Shown here piece after piece: positions 38,274 through 46,492 of a stretch of DNA of 50,640 nucleotides (the first letter of the stretch is position 1; each line of letters starts with the position of its first letter). The DNA comes from an uncultured Collinsella sp. (GTDB lineage: Bacteria; Actinomycetota; Coriobacteriia; Coriobacteriales; Coriobacteriaceae): the NCBI GenBank assembly GCA_902475445.1, contig CABRZN010000002.1:1-50640 (forward strand), read 5' to 3'. Position numbers and translations under genes: made by a program. The notes under the pieces were generated by a model. The model did not search any database. It was not told the DNA's origin and saw only the letters and a program-made list of their open reading frames with translations.

Positions 38274-39833
38274 TTACTCGGCGGGGGTTACGCTACCGTC
38301 CTGGAAGCCAACGTTGTTGTGGGCAAAGCAGTCCTCGTACTTAAAGCCGGAGAGCTCCTCGCAAAGCGCCTTGACCTCGGGCTTGACGTCGGCCATCTTG
38401 CCACCCTCCTTGACGCGGTGAATCTCGTCGCAAAGGATGTCGCACTGCTCCTTGTCGATCTTGATGCCGCGGGCAAGGACGGCCGCAAGCAGGAAGAAGC
38501 CGGCGCAGCCGATGATCATGTAGCCGCAGATATACAGAGGCACGGTAGCGGGCTGGGTCACGGCGTCGCTATTGCCGGCGGTCTGAATGAAGCCGGAGGC
38601 AGCAAGGACGATAGCCCACACGTTGACGGCGATAGCCTGGGCGATCTGCTGGCAGAGCTGCTGCGCGGAGCTGTAGATGCCCTCGCGACGACGCAGGGTG
38701 ATGAGCTCATCGACATCGGGGATGTAGTTGAGCAGAACATCGGGCAGGTACTGGAAGCCGACGTAGAAGAACTTCCAGATTGCGAAGATGATGGGGTAGG
38801 CAATCATGGCGATGGCGACCGTGGAGGTGCCATTGATCTGACCAAAGGCGAAGTAGTTGTAGGCGATGATGCACGCAGCGCAACCGACGTTGGCCAGGTA
38901 CCAAGACTTGTGGAAGCCCTTCTTGGCCATGAGGGCGACCCAAATGGCGGTGCAGACGATAGCGACGACCTTGCCAGGCATCTCCATCACGGACTCGTAG
39001 GACTTAGGAATCTGCAGGCAGTAGACGATGAAGAAGGACAGGCAGGCAGACCAGCAGGCAGCAGCGAGCTTCGTGGAGACCTGTGCATACAGGACCTTGC
39101 GGAAGGACTTGTTGCGGAAGGTGGAGATAACGTCGATGAAGAACTTCTTGATACCCTCGCCGACGCTCTCGATCTTCTCCTGAGCGACCTCCTCGGGGGT
39201 GTGCTCCCACGTGGACAGGTACACGCAGAGCAGCGAGATTGCCATGACCGAAGCGTTGACCGTAGCGATGATGAAGTAGCTGAACGGGTTGGTCTCGCCG
39301 AAGGTGCCAAAGCCAAAGCCGACAAGTGCAGCCATTAGGAAGCCGGCGGCGTTACCAAAGAGATGCTTGTAGCCGGTAAGGTACGTACGCTCCTTAAAGT
39401 CGTCGGTCATCTCGATGGTAAGCGGCGACAGGTTGGCGGTGCAGAACGTGTACGCAACGTTGTAGATCAGGTACAGCACAAAGTAGTACGGGAAGCCAAA
39501 CGGCGTAGCCACGAAGATGAGCGGCTCGGCGATCATCATCGGGATGGCCAGCAAGATCCAGAAACGACGACGACCAAAGATGCGGCCAATCTTGGTGGCA
39601 TAGAAGTTATCGGCCACAAAGCCCATCAGCGGGCAAAGAATGGCGTTGACATAGATGGCAAACGAGCTGATCAGTGCAGCCTCGCCTGCGGACAGGCCAC
39701 ACTCCGTGGACAGGAACAGCACCATGTAGCTGTGCGTAAAGGTCAGGGCACCGGAATTGAGCATACCGCCCATACCAAAGCCCAAGCGCGTCCAGAATGT
39801 GATCTTACGCTTTTTTCCGATCTTATTAGTCAT
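38274..39833 (-). CDS. GPH-family sugar:cation symporter
   Basis: A 519-residue transporter with about 12 membrane helices of the glycoside-pentoside-hexuronide family (WTRLGFGMGGMLNSGALTF, GFVADNFYATKIGRIFGRRR, DDFKERTYLTGYKHLFGN). A roughly 60-residue soluble C-terminal tail is visible. In this locus it is the only importer, so it probably takes up galacturonate or short pectic oligosaccharides. ATG 39833 follows GGGAG. The promoter is bracketed by two operators 40 bp apart, predicting induction by a pectin-derived sugar. Confidence 0.92.
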   Translation of the reverse strand: MTNKIGKKRKITFWTRLGFGMGGMLNSGALTFTHSYMVLFLSTECGLSAGEAALISSFAIYVNAILCPLMGFVADNFYATKIGRIFGRRRFWILLAIPMMIAEPLIFVATPFGFPYYFVLYLIYNVAYTFCTANLSPLTIEMTDDFKERTYLTGYKHLFGNAAGFLMAALVGFGFGTFGETNPFSYFIIATVNASVMAISLLCVYLSTWEHTPEEVAQEKIESVGEGIKKFFIDVISTFRNKSFRKVLYAQVSTKLAAACWSACLSFFIVYCLQIPKSYESVMEMPGKVVAIVCTAIWVALMAKKGFHKSWYLANVGCAACIIAYNYFAFGQINGTSTVAIAMIAYPIIFAIWKFFYVGFQYLPDVLLNYIPDVDELITLRRREGIYSSAQQLCQQIAQAIAVNVWAIVLAASGFIQTAGNSDAVTQPATVPLYICGYMIIGCAGFFLLAAVLARGIKIDKEQCDILCDEIHRVKEGGKMADVKPEVKALCEELSGFKYEDCFAHNNVGFQDGSVTPAE

Positions 39834-39912
39834 CGAGCTCCCTCTCTTTTCTCGATTGTCTTGCAGCAAGACATTGGAGTCCACACTGACATCTGTCTGC
39901 TTGGCGTTCAGG

Positions 39913-39924
39913 GTGAACGTTTAG
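39913..39924. promoter_or_regulatory. Pectin-regulon operator upstream of the GPH gene, proximal
   Basis: GTGAACGTTTAG, a one-sided match to GTGAACGTTCAC. It lies just downstream of the -10 (39934-39929) on the minus strand, 40 bp from the perfect site at 39953. Confidence 0.65.
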
Positions 39925-39928
39925 CTAG

Positions 39929-39957
39929 ATTATGCGCGATTGCATATGATAGGTGAA
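39929..39957 (-). promoter_or_regulatory. Predicted promoter of the GPH symporter gene
   Basis: On the minus strand TTCACC (39957-39952) and CATAAT (39934-39929) with a 17-bp spacer. The -35 is part of the upstream operator, so repressor binding would block RNA polymerase. Confidence 0.5.
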
Positions 39958-39964
39958 CGTTCAC
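39953..39964. promoter_or_regulatory. Pectin-regulon operator upstream of the GPH gene, distal
   Basis: Perfect palindrome GTGAACGTTCAC overlapping the predicted -35. Confidence 0.78.
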
Positions 39965-40073
39965 TTGTATATTATCCTTGAACGGTCGTTTTTTGCCGTT
40001 AAACGGACATCTGACTTGAAAAAAAATCACGATTACATGGGTATTGAGTGGGTTTAAATTTGAGGTCGATTAG

Positions 40074-40085
40074 GTGAACGTTTAT
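40074..40085. promoter_or_regulatory. Extra pectin-regulon operator-like site
   Basis: GTGAACGTTTAT in the 374-bp gap between the uxaA end and the GPH start; a weaker TGAACGGTCG lies at about 39980. Possible auxiliary sites for looping. The rest of the gap is AT-rich without a gene. Confidence 0.45.
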
Positions 40086-40129
40086 TGTTTTCGCTGCTCC
40101 CGTACCCTCAGGAAGACACGCCCGAACAG

Positions 40130-40175
40130 ACAGAACAAACATGGCCCCGCCGGGAACACTCCCGACGGGGCCATG
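40130..40175 (-). terminator. Terminator of the uxaCBA operon
   Basis: Stem CATGGCCCCG / CGGGGCCATG, one mismatch, then CGGGA / TCCCG; the minus strand continues TTTGTTCTG. It lies 33 bp after the uxaA stop. Confidence 0.8.
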
Positions 40176-40207
40176 GTCAATAGCGCCCTATGCGAACCCA
40201 TTTACCG

Positions 40208-41692
40208 CTACAGGCAGACGCCATCCTTCCAAATGCTGATCTCGTGGCAGCCGCGACGCTCGGCACTCGTAAGCTTGCCGCTCGCCGTTTCTAGCACCAG
40301 CTGGTACAGGTCGCGGGCAGCCTCGTCGAGCGTACGCTCGCCCGTGGCGATCACGCCGGCGTTAAAGTCCATCCAGTTGGCCTTGTGGTCGCACAGACGC
40401 TGGTTGGTGAACACCTTGAGCGTGGGCGCCGGCGCGCCAAACGGCGTGCCGCGGCCGGTCGAGAACAGGATTACGTGGCAGCCGGCAGCCGTCAGGGCCG
40501 TGGTGGATACCATGTCGTTACCCGGGCCACACAGCATGTTCAGGCCATGCTTGGTAGCCTGGCCGGCATACGGCAGCACGTCGACGATGGGGGCAGATCC
40601 GCCCTTTTGCACGCAGCCGCAGCTCTTGTCCTCGAGCGTGGTAATGCCGCCGTCCTTGTTGCCGGGGCTCGGGTTCTCATAGACGACCTCCCCGTGGCTG
40701 ATAAAGTAGTCCTTAAAGCCGTTGAGCATGTCGGCAGCTGCGTTAAAGACGTCCTGGCTCTCACAGCGATCGAGCAGAATGCTCTCCGCGCCAAACATCT
40801 CGGGAACCTCGGTGAGCACCGACGTGCCGCCGCGGGCGACGACCATATCGCTCACGCGACCGATCGTGGGGTTGGCGGTAATGCCCGAAAGACCGTCAGA
40901 GCCGCCGCACTTAAGGCCAATGACCAGCTCGGAGGCAGGAATGGGCTCACGCTTGGCCTGCTTGGCCAGGTCGGCAAGCTCGGACAGGATCTTGTGACCC
41001 TCGACCTGCTCGTCGGCTACATCCTGGCAGGCGAGGAATCGAACGCGCTCGCGATCGAAGTCACCGAGCTCGTCGAGTACCTGCTGGTGCGTGCAGTTTT
41101 CGCAACCGAGGGACAGGAACAGCACACCCGCAGCGTTTGCGTGACGCGAGAGCGCCACCAGCAGACGGCGCGTCTGGACATGGTCGGCACCGGTCTGCGA
41201 GCAGCCAAAGGGATGCGGGAAGTAGTAAACGCCCTCCAGCGAGCCCTCGACCAGATCCTGAGCCTGCTCGCACATGGCACGTGCGACCTCGTTGACGCAG
41301 CCGACCGTGGGGATGATCCACAGCTCGTTGCGCGTGGCGGCGCGGCCGTCAGCGCGGCGGAAGCCCATAAAGGTCTCGGGCTCAACCGGCTCAACGACCG
41401 GATGCGTCGGGTTGTAAGCGTACTCGACCTCGCCCGAAAGGTTAGTCTTGACGTTATGAGTATGAAGCCACTGACCGGGCTGGATGTCGCCCGTCACGTG
41501 ACCAATAGGAAGACCGTACTTGACGACGTCCTCCCCCGCCGCAATGGCACGCACGGCCATCTTGTGGCCCTGCGGAATATCCTCCGCGGCAACGACCTCG
41601 CCCACCCCGGGAACCGCGACGGCGGTGCCCTTGGCAAGCGGCGACAGCGCGACGATCACGTTGTCGGCCGGATTGATCTGGATAGTATTCAT
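40208..41692 (-). CDS. uxaA: Altronate dehydratase UxaA
   Basis: Converts D-altronate to KDG in galacturonate catabolism. A 494-residue Fe-dependent dehydratase with an N-terminal SAF domain (about 10-90) and the large catalytic region with conserved Cys/His motifs (PTVGCVNEVA, PHPFGCSQ, LGCENCTHQQV, GLKCGGSDGLSGI, CGCVQKG). The start MNTIQINPADNV at 41692 has only a weak ribosome site. It is the third gene after uxaC and uxaB. Confidence 0.96.
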   Translation of the reverse strand: MNTIQINPADNVIVALSPLAKGTAVAVPGVGEVVAAEDIPQGHKMAVRAIAAGEDVVKYGLPIGHVTGDIQPGQWLHTHNVKTNLSGEVEYAYNPTHPVVEPVEPETFMGFRRADGRAATRNELWIIPTVGCVNEVARAMCEQAQDLVEGSLEGVYYFPHPFGCSQTGADHVQTRRLLVALSRHANAAGVLFLSLGCENCTHQQVLDELGDFDRERVRFLACQDVADEQVEGHKILSELADLAKQAKREPIPASELVIGLKCGGSDGLSGITANPTIGRVSDMVVARGGTSVLTEVPEMFGAESILLDRCESQDVFNAAADMLNGFKDYFISHGEVVYENPSPGNKDGGITTLEDKSCGCVQKGGSAPIVDVLPYAGQATKHGLNMLCGPGNDMVSTTALTAAGCHVILFSTGRGTPFGAPAPTLKVFTNQRLCDHKANWMDFNAGVIATGERTLDEAARDLYQLVLETASGKLTSAERRGCHEISIWKDGVCL

Positions 41693-41734
41693 TACAAAGA
41701 GTCCTAACCCTACAGGTTGAGCAGAAGTCAGCGG

Positions 41735-41760
41735 GCGCCCGCCAGTTGCCCGGCGGGCGC
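41735..41760. other. Intercistronic hairpin between uxaB and uxaA
   Basis: Perfect 9-bp stem GCGCCCGCC / GGCGGGCGC with an 8-base loop in the 78-bp gap; no T-run. Confidence 0.55.
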
Positions 41761-41770
41761 ACAGAAGGAT

Positions 41771-43285
41771 TTAGGCCTGGGCGTTGGCAAATGCCTGCTT
41801 GGCGCCCTCGGCGCGCACAACGGCAAGCGCGTTGACGACAAACTCCTCAAGGCCGGCGATCTGCGTAAGGTCCTCGCCCCACATCTGCTCGTTGCTGAGC
41901 ACGTCGTGCACCAGCTCGGCATCGTCTGCACCGGCGTGGGCGGCGTAGAAATCGAGCACGAAGGCATCGTCCTGAGCGGTGTACTCGGTGCCGTCGGCGC
42001 GGCGCAGGTGCAGGCCATCGCCCTCGCGAGCAACGAGCTCCTGCGTATAGAAGGCAATGAGCGTAGCGAGGCTCGTCGCCAGGCACTTGGGCAGGTTGCC
42101 GGTCTCGGCAACATAGTCCTTGAGCGTGGGCAGGTCGCGAGCACGCCATTTGGCGGTTGAGTTGAGGCAAATGGAGAGCAGCGCGTGGTCGATAAACGGG
42201 TTGTCGAAGCGGTTCTCGACGGCGGCGGCAAAGGCCTTGCAGTCCTCGACATCCAGATCGGCGGCAAGCGTCGGGATGACCTCGTCGTAGAGCATGGTGT
42301 TCATGAAGCCGCGAACGGTCTCGTCATGCATGCAATCGCGCACGATGTCAAAGCCGGCAACCCAGGAGCCCGGAACAAAGGCAGTGTGGGCGCCGTTGAG
42401 GATGCGGACCTTGCGCTTCTTGTACGGGGTGACATCGGGGGTCACAAAGACACCCGGCAGGCCGGCCTTCACGAAGGGAAGCTTCTCGGCAAGCGACTCG
42501 TCGCCCTGGATGCCCCACATCTGGAAGGGCTCGCGCACGGCCAGGAAGGGATCCTCGTAGCCCAGGCGCTCGGCCACGGCAGCGGCCTCCTTGGGGTCGC
42601 GGATGCGGCCGGGGACGATAGTGTCGACGAGCGTGGTGCAGACGGTGCAGTCGTTGGCCATCCACTGCGCAAACTCGTCCTCCCAGCCCCAGTCGCTCAC
42701 GTACTGGTTCATGATGCGCAGCAGCTCCTCGCCGTTGTGATCGATGAGTTCGCAGGCGAGCACGATGACGCCCGGCTTGCCGGCGGCCCAGCGAGTGTGA
42801 AGGACCTGGACAAGCTTGGCGGGGAAGCTCGCGGGCGGCATATCGTCGGCCTTGCAGGACGGATCGTAGGCGATACCGGCCTCGGTGGTGTTGGAGACGA
42901 TAATCTCCAAATCGTCGGAGACGGCGACCTCCATCATGGCGCGGTAGTCGTCCTCGCGATACGGATTGAGACAGCGGCTGCAGGCGCTGATCACGCGGGA
43001 CTCGTCAACCGTGTTGCCGCTCTCCTTGCCGCGCACCAGCACGGTGTACAGGTCATCCTGAGCGTTAATGCCGTCGGCAAAGCCAAAGGCACCGCTGATG
43101 GGCTGGACCATGACAACCTTGCCGTTCCAGCCGGTTGCCTCGTTGCCCATGTCAAAGAAGCGGTCGACAAAGGCGCGCAGGAAATTGCCCTCGCCAAACT
43201 GCAGAACCTTCTCGGGCGCGTCCTTGGGCAGCAGGTAGCCCTTGTAGCCGATCTTCTCGAGCGTCTCGTAGCTGATGTTCTCCAT
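41771..43285 (-). CDS. uxaB: Tagaturonate reductase UxaB
   Basis: Reduces D-tagaturonate to D-altronate with NADH. A 504-residue member of the mannitol/altronate dehydrogenase family: N-terminal Rossmann motif VLQFGEGNFLRAFVDRF, IVSNTTEAGIAYDP, and the C-terminal domain with RILNGAHTAFVPG (catalytic Lys/His region). AAGGAG precedes ATG 43285. Second gene of uxaCBA. Confidence 0.96.
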   Translation of the reverse strand: MENISYETLEKIGYKGYLLPKDAPEKVLQFGEGNFLRAFVDRFFDMGNEATGWNGKVVMVQPISGAFGFADGINAQDDLYTVLVRGKESGNTVDESRVISACSRCLNPYREDDYRAMMEVAVSDDLEIIVSNTTEAGIAYDPSCKADDMPPASFPAKLVQVLHTRWAAGKPGVIVLACELIDHNGEELLRIMNQYVSDWGWEDEFAQWMANDCTVCTTLVDTIVPGRIRDPKEAAAVAERLGYEDPFLAVREPFQMWGIQGDESLAEKLPFVKAGLPGVFVTPDVTPYKKRKVRILNGAHTAFVPGSWVAGFDIVRDCMHDETVRGFMNTMLYDEVIPTLAADLDVEDCKAFAAAVENRFDNPFIDHALLSICLNSTAKWRARDLPTLKDYVAETGNLPKCLATSLATLIAFYTQELVAREGDGLHLRRADGTEYTAQDDAFVLDFYAAHAGADDAELVHDVLSNEQMWGEDLTQIAGLEEFVVNALAVVRAEGAKQAFANAQA

Positions 43286-43325
43286 CGATGTCTCTCCTTA
43301 AATTGCTGTTAGCGTGCAGGCAAAA

Positions 43326-43357
43326 CGGGGGCGCCGCGTGTGGCAACGGCGCTCCCG
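43326..43357. other. Intercistronic hairpin between uxaC and uxaB
   Basis: CGGGGGCGCCG pairs with CGGCGCTCCCG over a 10-base loop with one G-T pair, 24 bp after the uxaC stop. It resembles in position the hairpins at 41735 and 36512. Confidence 0.55.
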
Positions 43358-43381
43358 AGTTCGGTGTGATTCGATGCGGGT

Positions 43382-44809
43382 TTAGGCCTCGACGGTATCC
43401 AGGTCAAAGCCAAAGTAGCGGACCGCGTTGTTGTAGCTGATGTCGCGCACGATGGCTCCCAGCAGCTCCATGTCGGCGGGGTACTTGCCCTGCTCGACCC
43501 ACTCGCCGATCACGCCGCACAGCACGCGACGGAAGTACTCGTGACGCGGGTAGGACAGGAAGGAGCGGGAATCGGTAAGCATGCCCACAAAGTTGCCCAG
43601 CACGCCCTCGTTAGCCAGAGCCGTAAGCTGCTCGCGCATACCGATCTCGTTGTCGTTGAACCACCAGGCAGAGCCGTTCTGGATCTTGCCGGCGGTCGGA
43701 GCCTCCTGGAAGCAGCCCATCACGGTATCGATCATGGTGTTGTCGATGGGGTTCAGGCTGTACAGGATGGTCTTGGGCAGACCCGTGGACTCCTGGATGG
43801 AGTTGAGGAAATCGGCCAGCTGGTCGGACGGCGTGTAGTTGGAGATGCAGTCGTAGCCGGTGTCGGGACCGAGCTTGGCGAACATAGCGCGGTTGTTGTC
43901 ACGCTTGCAGCCAAAGTGCAGCTGCATGGCCCAGCCAAGGCGGACATACTCGCCGGCGACGAACTGCATAAAGGCCGTCTTGTACTTGAGGACCTCGTCC
44001 TCGGTAAGCGGCTCGGCGGCAAGGCCCTTGGCAAAGATAGTCTCGATCTCGTCGGCGGTAGCCGGAACGTACATAACGTAGTCGAGCGCGTGGTCGGAAG
44101 CGCGGCAGCCCAGCTCGTGGGCAACGTCGTAGCGCTTGGAGATGGCGGCCTTCATGCCCTCGAAGTCGCTGATCTCAATGCCGGCAACCTCGGAGAGATG
44201 CTTGCAGTAGTCGGCGAACTCCTGGCCACGCTCGATGCGCAGGGCGGCATCGGGGCGCATGGCGGGAACGACCTGAACGTCAAAACTGTCGTCGGCGGCA
44301 ATCTTCTTGTGCCACTCAAAGCTGTCGGCGGGGTCGTCGGTAGTGCAGATCATGCGGACGTTGGACTGCTTGATCAGGTTGCGGCAGGTAAAGCTGGCCT
44401 CAGCGAGCTTGGCGTTGGCAAGGTCCCAAACCTCCTGAGCGGTTTTGCCGTTCAGGACGCCCTCGTAGCCAAAGTAACGCTTAAGCTCCAGGTGGCTCCA
44501 CTCAAAGACGGGGTTGCCCACGCAACGGCCCAGGGTCTCGGCCCACTTCTGGAACTTCTCGCGAGCAGGGGCATCGCCGGTAATGAAGCGCTCGTCGACG
44601 CCGTTGGCACGCATCAGGCGCCACTTGTAGTGGTCACCGCCCAGCCAAACCTCGGTGATGTTCTCAAAACGCTTGTCGTCCCAGATCTCCTTGGGAGAAA
44701 TGTGGCAGTGATAGTCAACGATGGGCATGCCCTCGGCAAAGTTGTGGAACAGCTCCTCACCGGTTTTGGTGCTCAGCAGGAAATCCCGATCGTCCATGAA
44801 GTTTTTCAT
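43382..44809 (-). CDS. uxaC: Glucuronate/galacturonate isomerase UxaC
   Basis: Isomerises D-galacturonate to D-tagaturonate (and D-glucuronate to D-fructuronate). A 475-residue amidohydrolase-fold isomerase with the VDYHCHISPKEIW metal-site motif, ICTTDDPADS, and the C-terminal GMLTDSRSFLSYPRHEYFRR. ATG 44809 has AAAGGGG; the longer in-frame sequence runs into the operator. First gene of uxaCBA, with a two-operator promoter. Confidence 0.97.
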   Translation of the reverse strand: MKNFMDDRDFLLSTKTGEELFHNFAEGMPIVDYHCHISPKEIWDDKRFENITEVWLGGDHYKWRLMRANGVDERFITGDAPAREKFQKWAETLGRCVGNPVFEWSHLELKRYFGYEGVLNGKTAQEVWDLANAKLAEASFTCRNLIKQSNVRMICTTDDPADSFEWHKKIAADDSFDVQVVPAMRPDAALRIERGQEFADYCKHLSEVAGIEISDFEGMKAAISKRYDVAHELGCRASDHALDYVMYVPATADEIETIFAKGLAAEPLTEDEVLKYKTAFMQFVAGEYVRLGWAMQLHFGCKRDNNRAMFAKLGPDTGYDCISNYTPSDQLADFLNSIQESTGLPKTILYSLNPIDNTMIDTVMGCFQEAPTAGKIQNGSAWWFNDNEIGMREQLTALANEGVLGNFVGMLTDSRSFLSYPRHEYFRRVLCGVIGEWVEQGKYPADMELLGAIVRDISYNNAVRYFGFDLDTVEA

Positions 44810-44863
44810 CAAACAACCCCTTTGTTGGCGGAGCGGGCGCACGATGCGCTCGTTATCCTCTAG

Positions 44864-44875
44864 GTGAACGTTCAC
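44864..44875. promoter_or_regulatory. Pectin-regulon operator upstream of uxaC, proximal
   Basis: Perfect palindrome GTGAACGTTCAC, abutting the predicted -10, 38 bp from the distal copy. Confidence 0.8.
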
Positions 44876-44876
44876 T

Positions 44877-44906
44877 ATACTAATTCATTGCGACTTAAAA
44901 GGTGAA
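44877..44906 (-). promoter_or_regulatory. Predicted promoter of uxaCBA
   Basis: On the minus strand TTCACC (44906-44901) and TAGTAT (44882-44877) with an 18-bp spacer, the same layout as at the GPH gene: -35 inside the upstream operator, the second operator just after the -10. Confidence 0.5.
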
Positions 44907-44915
44907 CGTTCACCT
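44900..44915. promoter_or_regulatory. Pectin-regulon operator upstream of uxaC, distal
   Basis: AGGTGAACGTTCACCT, a perfect 16-bp palindrome and the best match in the window. A degenerate GTGAACGGTCGA lies at 44928. Confidence 0.82.
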
Positions 44916-45048
44916 AACCACCATGGAGTGAACGGTCGATTTTGCCCGTTCAACGGTTACTGGAGCCGTAACTTGTATGTATTGCGAATTGGCAGGCGTC
45001 CCCGAATACCGAACTTGAGCGCTTTGGCCAGGTGGGTCATGTTCCGCC

Positions 45049-45072
45049 GTGCATTTTTGGGAGTATTCAGCA
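45049..45072 (+). repeat. 24-bp repeat GTGCATTTTT..., left copy
   Basis: It starts GTGCATTTTT and ends GTATTCAGCA. It recurs in inverted orientation at 45217-45240 with one mismatch. Both sides can be read as short similar peptides (RRAF.GVFS), but no convincing gene is present in the 460-bp space 44810-45269. Confidence 0.65.
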
Positions 45073-45141
45073 TCGGAGCGCACCCGCGCACCGTCTTCGA
45101 AGCCCTATCTGATGCTCATATTGCGCCCAATCGGCATAAAT

Positions 45142-45180
45142 AAGTGCCCCCGATGGCGAATTACGCCATCGGGGGCACTT
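45142..45180. terminator. Strong hairpin, probable terminator of the pectin LacI gene
   Basis: Perfect 17-bp stem AAGTGCCCCCGATGGCG with loop AATTA. The minus strand continues TATTTATG, a weak T-run. It lies midway between the two inverted 24-bp repeats. Confidence 0.65.
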
Positions 45181-45216
45181 AAAACAGTCGTCCTAGCCTC
45201 TTTCGGGACACGCCAT

Positions 45217-45240
45217 TGCTGAATACTCCAAAAAATGCAC
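45217..45240 (-). repeat. 24-bp repeat GTGCATTTTT..., right (inverted) copy
   Basis: Inverted copy of 45049-45072, 23 of 24 matching, 29 bp after the LacI-type regulator stop. Confidence 0.65.
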
Positions 45241-45269
45241 GTCGCAAGAGGGGGTACCTGACTAAACGG

Positions 45270-46349
45270 CTAAATTCCCGCAAGCTCGCAGTAGCGGTCG
45301 ACGTTGCTGGCAAACACCATCTCCACAGCACCCTTCTGCACGGGCTCCGCCGGAGTTTTACCCCACAGCAGATACTCGCCCAAGGTCTTGGCGCCACGGT
45401 AGGCCAGGCTCACCGGGTCCTTATAGACAATATTGGTAAAGATGCCACGGCGCAAGGCCAAGGCGCTCTCGGGGAACAGGTCGTTGCCGATTACCATGAC
45501 CTTGCCGGCCTTGCCGCTTGAAACAAGCGCGTCGGCGACCACCTCGGAACCAACGGCAAAAACGCTACAGATGAGCTCGGGAGCATCCGGCGCACTCAAG
45601 CGCTGCTCAAGCTCGCGCTCGAGCTGTTTGACTTGCGCATGGGCGCCGGCAAGGTCCTCAACCTGCCATGGAATATCGTGTTCGCGCAGGTAATTATGAA
45701 AGGCGCGGGCGGTCAGGTAGTGTGAATCGGTATAGGGGTCGCCCGCCAACAGGAGCACGCGGGCGTCAACCCCAGAAGCGTGGACCAGATTTGCCGCCTG
45801 CTCCGCCATAAGACTGCCCGCCGCGGAATAGTCCGCCAAACTGGCACCCAGGCGATCGAGGTGCGGGCGGTCGCCGTCTACGAGCTCGATTGTCACGCCC
45901 GCCTCGGCAATCTGCCTCAAGAGTTCGGTCGCGCGATCATCGCCCGGAACATAGGCAAGCAGGCCATCAATCTTCTCCCCTATCTGCAGACGCTCATCAA
46001 TCTGCTCGAGCGCATCGGCGTAGCCACCCACGCCAAATTCAACGCGCTCAACCGTAATGCCCTGATCGATGACCTCCTGCTCAAAGCGGTTGCAGCCTTC
46101 CCAAAGGTAACGGAAAAAGTACGCCCCCTCGCGCGATGCGCGGGGCAGGCAAAACACCAAGTTGATATCCTTGCGGCGCAGGCTCGAGGCACTTGTGTTG
46201 CGGTGGTAACCCATGGCCTCGGCCTTGGCATTCACCTTGGCACGCACGGATTCGCTCACGCCGGCCTTGCCCGTCAGGGCCTTATGCACGGTATTGATGG
46301 AAACGCCAAGCTCGGCGGCTATGTCCTTCATGGTTACGCGAGCGCTCAT
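45270..46349 (-). CDS. LacI-family regulator, likely repressor of the pectin/galacturonate regulon
   Basis: A 359-residue regulator with an N-terminal HTH (TMKDIAAELGVSINTVHKALTG), hinge, and a periplasmic-binding-type effector domain (LVFCLPRASREGAYFF, LLAYVPGDDR, MVIGNDLFPESALALRRG). It is the only regulator inside the pectin locus and lies next to uxaC, whose promoter has two LacI-type palindromes, so it most likely binds GTGAACGTTCAC and releases it on binding a uronate. Effector unknown. GGAG precedes ATG 46349. A GGTA/TACC dyad upstream may be an own-promoter site. Confidence 0.9.
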   Translation of the reverse strand: MSARVTMKDIAAELGVSINTVHKALTGKAGVSESVRAKVNAKAEAMGYHRNTSASSLRRKDINLVFCLPRASREGAYFFRYLWEGCNRFEQEVIDQGITVERVEFGVGGYADALEQIDERLQIGEKIDGLLAYVPGDDRATELLRQIAEAGVTIELVDGDRPHLDRLGASLADYSAAGSLMAEQAANLVHASGVDARVLLLAGDPYTDSHYLTARAFHNYLREHDIPWQVEDLAGAHAQVKQLERELEQRLSAPDAPELICSVFAVGSEVVADALVSSGKAGKVMVIGNDLFPESALALRRGIFTNIVYKDPVSLAYRGAKTLGEYLLWGKTPAEPVQKGAVEMVFASNVDRYCELAGI

Positions 46350-46390
46350 GGGGTTACTCCGTTATAGATAAGTTGCCAATTAACAGTACA

Positions 46391-46402
46391 GGTAACGATA
46401 CC
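46391..46402. promoter_or_regulatory. GGTAACGATACC dyad upstream of the pectin LacI gene
   Basis: Arms GGTA/TACC around ACGA, 42 bp before the start codon. It shares the AACG core with the pectin operator but is a poor match; possible autoregulatory site. Confidence 0.3.
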
Positions 46403-46446
46403 CCAAAATCACTCTTCAACTCGCCGCGCTCGCCGTCAAATGTGCA

Positions 46447-46480
46447 AAGCGCCCCGCAAACGGATGCTCGCGAGGCGCTT
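46447..46480 (-). terminator. Probable terminator of the FeoB-associated gene
   Basis: AAGCGCC-CCGC pairs with GCGA-GGCGCTT with one mismatch; the minus strand then has TTTGC. It starts 13 bp after the stop codon. Confidence 0.6.
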
Positions 46481-46492
46481 GGATGACGGACC

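Noticed and set aside
44928..45143. A 71-codon frame next to uxaC
   Set aside because: No ribosome site and no similarity apart from the RRAF.GVFS stretch, which comes from the 24-bp repeat.
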